A stretch of DNA of 64,000 nucleotides, taken from positions 4,486,756 through 4,550,755 of the forward strand of contig NC_088318.1 of the NCBI RefSeq assembly GCF_910592395.1. Direction: 5' to 3'. The notes under the pieces are model-generated. The model was not told the origin of the DNA. It was given only the letters and a program-made list of their open reading frames with translations, and did not search any database. This stretch comes from Lineus longissimus (lineage: Eukaryota; Nemertea; Pilidiophora; Heteronemertea; Lineidae). Below are positions 59,201-64,000 of this stretch, one piece after another; within the stretch, counting starts at the first letter, position 1; the number at the start of each line of letters is the position of its first letter. The position numbers were made by a program, and so were the translations under genes.

Positions 59201-59710
59201 GGTGTGTCACCACCACCATTGCGCGTTTCTGTATGGGATATACACCGAATGTGCACTTTTCCACCATAAATAACAAAGTATGTGACCACTGGACTAATTT
59301 GTACAGTCTGTCTCGCAGTGTATACTTGTGACACGCTTGTCCAAGGTAGGTGTTATAATGGCTCCTCTAGCTTCAATCATTTCAAAACTTAAAAGATACC
59401 AAATATACATACATGTACTGGTGTCCTATCCGTTGTTGACATTGAGCGTACATGTATCAGTATCCGAACCACCTACATTTGGTGAGTTTTCAATTTTGTT
59501 TTATTTCAGGGTGTGGTCTCGCACTGGATCATCCCATACATTATTCACGGGTGTCTCGCCCTTGCAAGTTTGATCCTCGAACTCATTTTCCTGCCGGAGA
59601 CAAACGATTTACCGCTCCCGGAATACAACCCCCGGAAGCGCCGAATGACCATATATGAAGAGGAGACCGCGATGAGGCAGATGGTAGATAGGAAGAAATC
59701 TGAGCTTTGA
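52838..59710 (+). CDS. SLC22A: SLC22-family organic ion transporter, complete, 8 exons
   Basis: A major-facilitator membrane carrier for organic cations or anions. Exons: 52838-53209, 53762-53990, 54850-55045, 55476-55709, 57188-57322, 57889-58092, 58605-58677, 59510-59710. All introns are GT-AG with matching phases, giving 1644 nt and 547 residues, the usual family length. Seen in order: helix 1 at about 48-72; a Cys-rich, N-glycosylable extracellular loop (NVT, NNFT, NGS); EWDLVCDY at 124-131; the MFS motif DLYGRKK at 158-164; VPESPRW at 268-274; LGRKK at 390-394; and LPET at 509-512 before a basic/acidic cytosolic tail. The start has A at -3 and G at +4. The OCT, OCTN or OAT subtype is not resolved. 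Intron 2 holds a hairpin element and intron 4 a 76-bp minisatellite. A MATE gene follows 946 bp downstream. Confidence 0.95.
53762..53990 (+). CDS. SLC22A: SLC22 exon 2
   Basis: The acceptor is TTCTTTTTAG. It begins [13 protein letters not shown], spans helices 2-3 and the MFS signature ADLYGRKKV, and ends at FFVGLFAG in phase 1 before GTAAGA. Confidence 0.95.
53991..54849. other. SLC22 intron 2, contains a fold-back element
   Basis: 54151-54530 has outer inverted words (ACGAACGRCRAACTACG) and a central hairpin at 54280-54401. No exon was seen. Confidence 0.6.
54280..54401. repeat. Long hairpin with 26-bp perfect stem
   Basis: 54308-54333 is the exact complement of 54348-54373 around a 14-nt loop. 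Pairing continues outward with few mismatches to 54280 and 54401, so the arms are about 54 bp. It is probably the centre of the fold-back element at 54151-54530. Confidence 0.88.
54850..55045 (+). CDS. SLC22A: SLC22 exon 3
   Basis: The acceptor is GTGTTACAG. It encodes [20 protein letters not shown] and helices 5-6 to LLLAII, ending in phase 2 before GTAAGT. Confidence 0.94.
55476..55709 (+). CDS. SLC22A: SLC22 exon 4
   Basis: Begins [20 protein letters not shown], the family signature, then the central cytosolic loop ([20 protein letters not shown]) and the start of helix 7. It ends in phase 2 before GTAAGT. Confidence 0.94.
55764..56855. repeat. 76-bp minisatellite in SLC22 intron 4, ~14 copies
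   Basis: CTTTCTAACATGAGTGGG recurs every 76-77 bp, for example at 55801, 55878 and 55954. Variants (TTGCCGGGGG vs TTGCAGGGGGG; TCACTACATG vs TCACTAAATG) are shared between neighbours, and one 29-bp partial duplication sits near 56195-56225, indicating local duplication or conversion. Confidence 0.92.
57188..57322 (+). CDS. SLC22A: SLC22 exon 5
   Basis: The acceptor is CTTATTTCAG. It encodes [20 protein letters not shown] and on to VSIPITEW (helices 7-8), ending in phase 2 before GTACGT. Confidence 0.93.
57323..57888. other. SLC22 intron 5
   Basis: (AAC)n lies at about 57378-57396. A single end related to the fold-back MITE at 23.6 kb lies at 57507-57530 (TACGGTGGCTGAGAAAGGAC). No exon was seen. 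Confidence 0.6.
57889..58092 (+). CDS. SLC22A: SLC22 exon 6
   Basis: Encodes [19 protein letters not shown], helices 9-10 and the conserved ETYPTLMR, ending in phase 2 before GTTAGC. Confidence 0.94.
58605..58677 (+). CDS. SLC22A: SLC22 exon 7
   Basis: Encodes [20 protein letters not shown] then FAYL. The R..G..GG.IAP pattern is the conserved helix 11 motif. It ends in phase 0 before GTGAGT. Confidence 0.93.
58678..59509. other. SLC22 intron 7
   Basis: No exon was seen; a 118-codon frame at 58975-59331 has no domain resemblance. Confidence 0.5.
59510..59710 (+). CDS. SLC22A: SLC22 exon 8 (terminal)
   Basis: The acceptor is TTTTATTTCAG. It encodes helix 12, [17 protein letters not shown] and a charged cytosolic tail, ending SEL before TGA at 59708-59710. 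Confidence 0.95.
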   Translation, partial: GVVSHWIIPYIIHGCLALASLILELIFLPETNDLPLPEYNPRKRRMTIYEEETAMRQMVDRKKSEL

Positions 59711-59740
59711 GAATATTCGAGTATACACTAAGAAAGAAAG

Positions 59741-59750
59741 AATAAATAAA
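59741..59750 (+). promoter_or_regulatory. Polyadenylation signal of SLC22 gene
   Basis: AATAAATAAA lies 30 bases after the stop codon, followed by T-rich sequence, giving a very short 3' untranslated region. Confidence 0.75.
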
Positions 59751-60655
59751 TCATTTCATTGTACTTCGACTTCAATGTGTTTATTCCTGACCTGCCATCG
59801 TCGTCTAATAGATTGCGAAATGGCTGTTGAATGTCTTTGTCGATTTCGTATATGCCGCGTTTCCCAACATTCAAAATGTTATCTTGTGACCAACTATTGA
59901 CTTACTGACTTTGTCTTTCATAACACTGCAGATTTGATCAACTCAGTTAACTGACCCTGCCATTGTGTCTAGAAATAGCCGGTAAATTAAATACAGTGTA
60001 TTAAACATAGTTTTATCACTTATTGTACCTTAACCTTTGGATTTGAAAATAAAACTTAAATACTTTTTGAAACAATTTGTAAAAATGGATGAAATTATGT
60101 ATAGTGGCCGGAATTAATAGGAAGTTTATTAATGGACATCGAAGTGACCAGCGAACGAAATCCTATCATGACGTCACCCACCCAGACCCGTAGCTACTTT
60201 CTTTTCCCTTATTTTTCATTTTCTGCAACATCTTTCCGAGTTGAAGCAGAAAACGTCTTTTGACCTACACAATGAAAAGATGCATTAACACACGATTTTC
60301 GGTGAGGATGTGACGTGTACATGTACCAGCCTCCCTATAGCCACAGCCATTTCTGAATGTGTCCATGTGCCTGGCGAACATTTGTTAAAAAGCATTGTCT
60401 ATTTGATACATATTTCCGAAGAATTCAAAAAGTGGTGTAATACGTTCAAAACAAAGGTACGCTCCGGAACAATAGTAATCTTGAGTGTCTTATACATGTA
60501 CTTACCTGGCGTACTTAGAAATAGTCGATGACCTTCACAAATCTAGATCATTATCACCTCTCATAAAAGAAAGATATTGAAGATGTTTGCGCAAGTTATC
60601 ACAATTCAACGGTGCCTCATGGCGAGCTGAATGCGGCGCTAGAAGTTCCGGAACA
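59751..60655. other. Spacer between SLC22 and MATE genes
   Basis: About 900 bp with no exon recognised. It must hold the MATE promoter unless the two genes share a transcript. A second AATAAA lies near 60047. Confidence 0.45.
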
Positions 60656-60737
60656 ATGGGAGACAACAGCTTTGCCCATAAGGGTAACGCTCGGGACACT
60701 GGGCAGAGGTCGGCCTATGGTTCCACAACAGATTTTG
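60656..60737 (+). CDS. SLC47A: MATE exon 1
   Basis: Encodes MGDNSFAHKGNARDTGQR and on to TTDF, a hydrophilic N-terminus, ending in phase 1 before GTGAGT. The start is less certain than the frame. Confidence 0.7.
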
Positions 60738-63700
60738 GTGAGTGTTTCAAATTCCTTTTCTCTTGCGGAACTGTGATTTATTTTTGCCATATTTGATTAA
60801 TTCGTATGGTCAGTCGGCGACTGACCTGGTGGAGCGATTGACTCGTCAGTTCCTTTGTCATCGTTAAGTTCGGGTCGATGGCCCATCTTGACCCCCCCCC
60901 CCCAGGCTTAGCAATCGCGTTTGACCAGGCGATGCAATGCACGGAACGCGTGATGGTCTGTGGGGGAGGTATTTATCATGGACTTGCCGCGTGAAAATCC
61001 GACAGCAGAGAAACCCATCGCCGTACTTTCTCATGCAAAACTCCCGGAGCTTGTCATCGGACGCTGTTTGCCTCCCTCCCTACATGTACGTTTGTGAGTG
61101 ACGTTTTGACAATGGCTACTAATACGCACTGCTCTGCGTGTACCTCAACTGAAAGAAACAAATCACTAATGGGTGGCTTACATCCATATTTACTGGAGTT
61201 CGTAGTCTAACAATTGAGATTGTCATTCTAAAATCTAACCAATCATAGTGTAAAATTCATTTTGAAATACATGTAAGTCGTGCATTAGACGCACGCACTT
61301 GGTAGTTCATGAGTACCACTTTTTGGTTGGTGGACACGACCTTTCGAATACATTTCAATGTCAATGCAGTGATTAATCGATTATATTCTAAATATGATAA
61401 AAAACCGAGTAGGCCACTTATGTTTTATCTATTAGTACAGTCCTGTCAAATGACTGACAGTTCCACTGTTAGTATACATTGTAGCCGTCTATGGTTTGCT
61501 TACTTAAGTGGCTCAATCCAGATATCCATAAATGTCGAAAGAAGACTAGCTTGGCGAGTGGCGAATGAGTTATGAAACACCCTGTATTACCCTGTGTCCA
61601 TTTTCTCCGGCGCATCCGCATGTTAACAATAACATGACTTCCACTGAATCCCCGGGGCTTAATGAGCGCTGTCTTTCAAACTTCAGAAATCACAGTTCAG
61701 CCCCAGACGAAGAGGCGGCGATGTTTCCCATGCCTCCCTGATGATGTTTGGAACGAGTTGAAAGAGGTGTTCAATCTCTCGTCAACAATGGTAAGAACAG
61801 CCAATACCCCGATGGCTCCGAAGTGCCAGAAATATGCAAATGAAAATAAAATTGCTTGGTCGAAAAATATTTTCAAACCACCTTTTCCTAGTCCGAAATA
61901 TTTTACCACAAACAAATTATAGAATATAGCAATAACTTTCCGGCGAGAACCACAAACGAAATCGGCACGTAAAATTAATTTCAGCCCGATACATTCAGAT
62001 TTTTCATGACAACAAACAGTTAGTTTCTTATTCAATTCTTATGTTGAGGGAGAGATGGACAGTCAGGCAAATATGTAACATTTAAAATGTCCCGAGAACG
62101 GAGGTGTACAACAATGCATCTGTAACTGTCTGCGTTTGTCAACATACCTTCAAGAGTCCGTGTTTTCGTATTATCTCATACTCTGATTATCTTTGGGAAG
62201 TGAAGTTACTTTGATTACGGATGAGCTTACTTAAATCCTTGCTTCGAAATTGCCCTTGCAGATTTTGATATCTCTCTCATTTGTACTGATGGCGCCGATC
62301 AGTTTGGCCTTCGTTGGACGCCTTGGTACCACCTATCTTGATGCTGTTGGACTTGGAAACACGGTATGGTCATGACTACGAGCGATGGGTAAAGCCTGGG
62401 AAGATATCACCTCGAGTAAATAATAGTTTACGAGAACGAGATTGGCTTGAACTCAAGATGCCGGTGTAATGTTTTTGAGTGTTTCTGTTTTTGAGTGTTT
62501 CTGTTTTTGAGTGTTTCCCCTCATTGTTTGGGAACGCTCAAAAATAGATTGACGAGTTTTTCTCTGTATCCCCCCTATTGAAAAGTCATGGTCTCTCTAG
62601 CTGCCTATTGTTTGGAAACACTGACACATGGGAAACAACCACAGATGTTACACCGGCTGTAGAGGATTTCGAGGAAGTTCTGGCCGTTTGCTCGTCGAGT
62701 CGTACTGCCTAGAGTTAAACAATACCGATTATTACATGTATCACTGATGAACTCGGAACCGTCATTTTTGATGTCTAATAATTCCTTTTCCAGATGTTCA
62801 ACATAACATGTTACACAATTGGAAATGGCCTTGGGTCTGGTTGTGACACAGTCTTTGCACAGGTAAGATTAAATGAATACAAACCAGGTTAGTAGCAATT
62901 TGGTCCTCAAGGGGACATCTCGCGCAGTGGCCGAAAGAGGACATTGGATTCTGCAGCTATGATCGGATATTTAAGGTCTAAATATACATATCTAAAATCC
63001 TTCTGCAGTCGTAAAATGGAACGGTTAACGTTTGAATATCAGCTTGATTCGATCGAGCCATCTGTTGTACAAGAATCAAGCATCTCGTATTTCGCATTTG
63101 CTTCGCCCAGACAATTATCTGGCTAAGGCAACACGCTACATGTAGGTAACACTGTTAGTTTAGATTTGGGACATATTTTGATTGGTCCGCAACATACGTA
63201 GGACCATAATCGTCGTAATCGTCGACCCGCCGCCATCTGAAGCGCCTCGAAAACGAGTGATTTTAATCGCTCATTCGCGGTGGTGCCAGCGGTCATCGTC
63301 GGTTACACAGTGTCACGCCTAAAGTCCAAGCCTAACGGTAGATTGTTGCATATATATATCTGAGGTAAACACTGTCAATGCCAGATCATAAGTATTTCTT
63401 TTTATTTACAGTCGTATGGCAGCACAAATAAAAAGATGGTCGGGATATACGTGCAGCGAAGTAAGTATTTACCGAGCTACGGCATTGGTCCATTGCATGT
63501 TGTTGTTGCCCAAGTCAGTCGCTATCAGTCCTCAACCTCCTCCTCAGGGCAATACCAAAGATATAATACTATTTGAGTTACTGTAAGGAGCGTCGATCTC
63601 ACTGAGCAACAGCGAGAAGGGTAGCGAGTACCGCCCCCCCCCCCGTGCGGAGACTAATCAGTCTATTTTTAGTGTAACTCATACAAAGGTGTGTCTATGC

Positions 63701-64000
63701 TCTGTTTTTTTCCTGCCAAATATTGACGCGAAGTTTGATGGCGATAGTTTATAATTCGGTTCGTATCGATATGATAACAAAAACGGATCTCTTTCGAGCC
63801 CCTAAAATGGATATGATAACACGAAGATATATCTTTCGGGACCCTCGTACGGAAATAACACAAACAGGTCTCTTTGGGGACCCTTGTACGGATATAATGA
63901 CAGAAACCGATCTCTTTCGGAACCCTCGTACGGATATGATAACACGAACAGATCTCTTTCATGACCCTCGTACGGATATAATAACAGAAACATATCTTTT
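60656..64000 (+). CDS. SLC47A: MATE/SLC47 multidrug and toxin extrusion transporter, 5' part (5 exons)
   Basis: Family role: proton/organic-cation antiporters that expel amines and drugs across the plasma membrane. Exons in the window: 60656-60737, 61687-61790, 62262-62363, 62794-62862, 63412-63460, with GT-AG borders and matching phases, giving about 135 residues of an expected 550-600. Visible: a soluble N-terminus with a basic patch (TKRRRCFPCLPDDVWNELKE), helix 1 (ILISLSFVLMAPISLAFVG) followed by RLGTTYLDAVGLGNT, helix 2 (MFNITCYTIGNGLGSGCDTV) and FAQSYGSTNKKMVGIYVQR. The GxLGxxxLDAVGLGN and GSGCDTVFAQSYGxxNKKxVG patterns are diagnostic of eukaryotic MATE. The start Met at 60656 is chosen because an upstream ATG at 60619 hits a stop within four codons. 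The rest lies beyond the window. Confidence 0.93.
60738..61686. other. MATE intron 1
   Basis: A poly-C run lies at about 60891-60902. No exon was seen. Confidence 0.5.
61687..61790 (+). CDS. SLC47A: MATE exon 2
   Basis: The acceptor is CTTTCAAACTTCAG. It encodes EITVQPQTKRRRCFP and DDVWNELKEVFNLSSTM, leading into helix 1, ending in phase 0 before GTAAGA. Confidence 0.88.
62262..62363 (+). CDS. SLC47A: MATE exon 3
   Basis: The acceptor is TTGCCCTTGCAG. It encodes helix 1 and FVGRLGTTYLDAVGLGNT, 34 residues, phase 0, before GTATGG. Confidence 0.93.
62460..62657 (-). mobile_element. ~198-bp MITE, copy 3 of 3, in MATE intron 3
   Basis: The ends GCCGGTGTAAT and GTTACACCGGC are perfect 10-bp inverted repeats. 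It is the reverse complement of copy 1 at 10975-11154 and carries three copies of the 16-bp unit GTTTTTGAGTGTTTCT, against about two in copy 1, which explains the length difference. Confidence 0.82.
62794..62862 (+). CDS. SLC47A: MATE exon 4
   Basis: The acceptor is TTCCTTTTCCAG. It encodes MFNITCYTIGNGLGSGCDTV then FAQ, 23 residues, phase 0, before GTAAGA. Strongly conserved helix 2 motif. Confidence 0.94.
63412..63460 (+). CDS. SLC47A: MATE exon 5
   Basis: The acceptor is TTTTTATTTACAG. It encodes SYGSTNKKMVGIYVQR, ending in phase 1 before GTAAGT. No further exon was seen to 64000. Confidence 0.9.
63767..64000. repeat. 42-bp tandem repeat, ~5.5 copies, runs off the window
   Basis: The unit contains GATCTCTTTCGGRACCCTCG and TACGGATATRATAACA and repeats about every 42 bp, the first copies being more diverged. 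It lies in MATE intron 5. Minus-strand open frames are repeat by-products. Confidence 0.85.

Noticed and set aside
58975-59331. 118-codon frame in SLC22 intron 7
   Set aside because: Lies between two confirmed exons, no homology pattern; chance frame.

Overview
The window is animal (metazoan) nuclear DNA. Genes are split by canonical GT-AG introns, intergenic space is large and AT-rich, and mobile-element debris and minisatellites are dense. No bacterial operons, Shine-Dalgarno sites or CRISPR arrays are present. The gene families (receptor guanylyl cyclase, histamine-H3-like receptor, SLC22, MATE/SLC47), together with many scattered ACATGT/TACATGTA palindromes, suggest a marine invertebrate such as a lancelet, hemichordate, mollusc or brachiopod. 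The sequence alone does not settle the species.

Layout. 1-4954: the 3' end of a receptor guanylyl cyclase gene on the + strand (five exons, cut by the window start). Its stop codon lies inside the terminal inverted repeat of a MITE at 4950-5694. 5.7-50 kb: a gene-poor stretch with no convincing complete gene. It holds several families of non-autonomous DNA transposons, including two elements with 9-bp target duplications and Mutator-like long inverted repeats, a three-copy ~180-bp MITE family, and a hAT-like element with long G and C runs. It also holds a ~2.3-kb composite at 34.9-37.25 kb (two tRNA-like blocks, a Penelope-type GIY-YIG endonuclease remnant and hammerhead-like half motifs), and minisatellites at 24.2 and 42.5 kb. 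A few short protein-like frames are listed at low confidence.

50.1-64 kb: the gene-rich end, all on the + strand. It contains an intronless-CDS class A aminergic receptor closest to histamine H3 (50163-51338), a complete eight-exon SLC22 organic ion transporter (52838-59710, 547 aa after splicing) and the first five exons of a MATE/SLC47 multidrug extruder (60656 to beyond the window).

How the genes may work together. In vertebrates SLC22 organic cation transporters take amines and organic cations into cells and MATE proteins export them, and both can carry histamine. An amine receptor, an uptake carrier and an efflux carrier in tandem within 13 kb is therefore suggestive, but co-function is inference. 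The cyclase at the other end lacks the conserved Asn and Arg of the class III catalytic site and may be a pseudo-enzyme.
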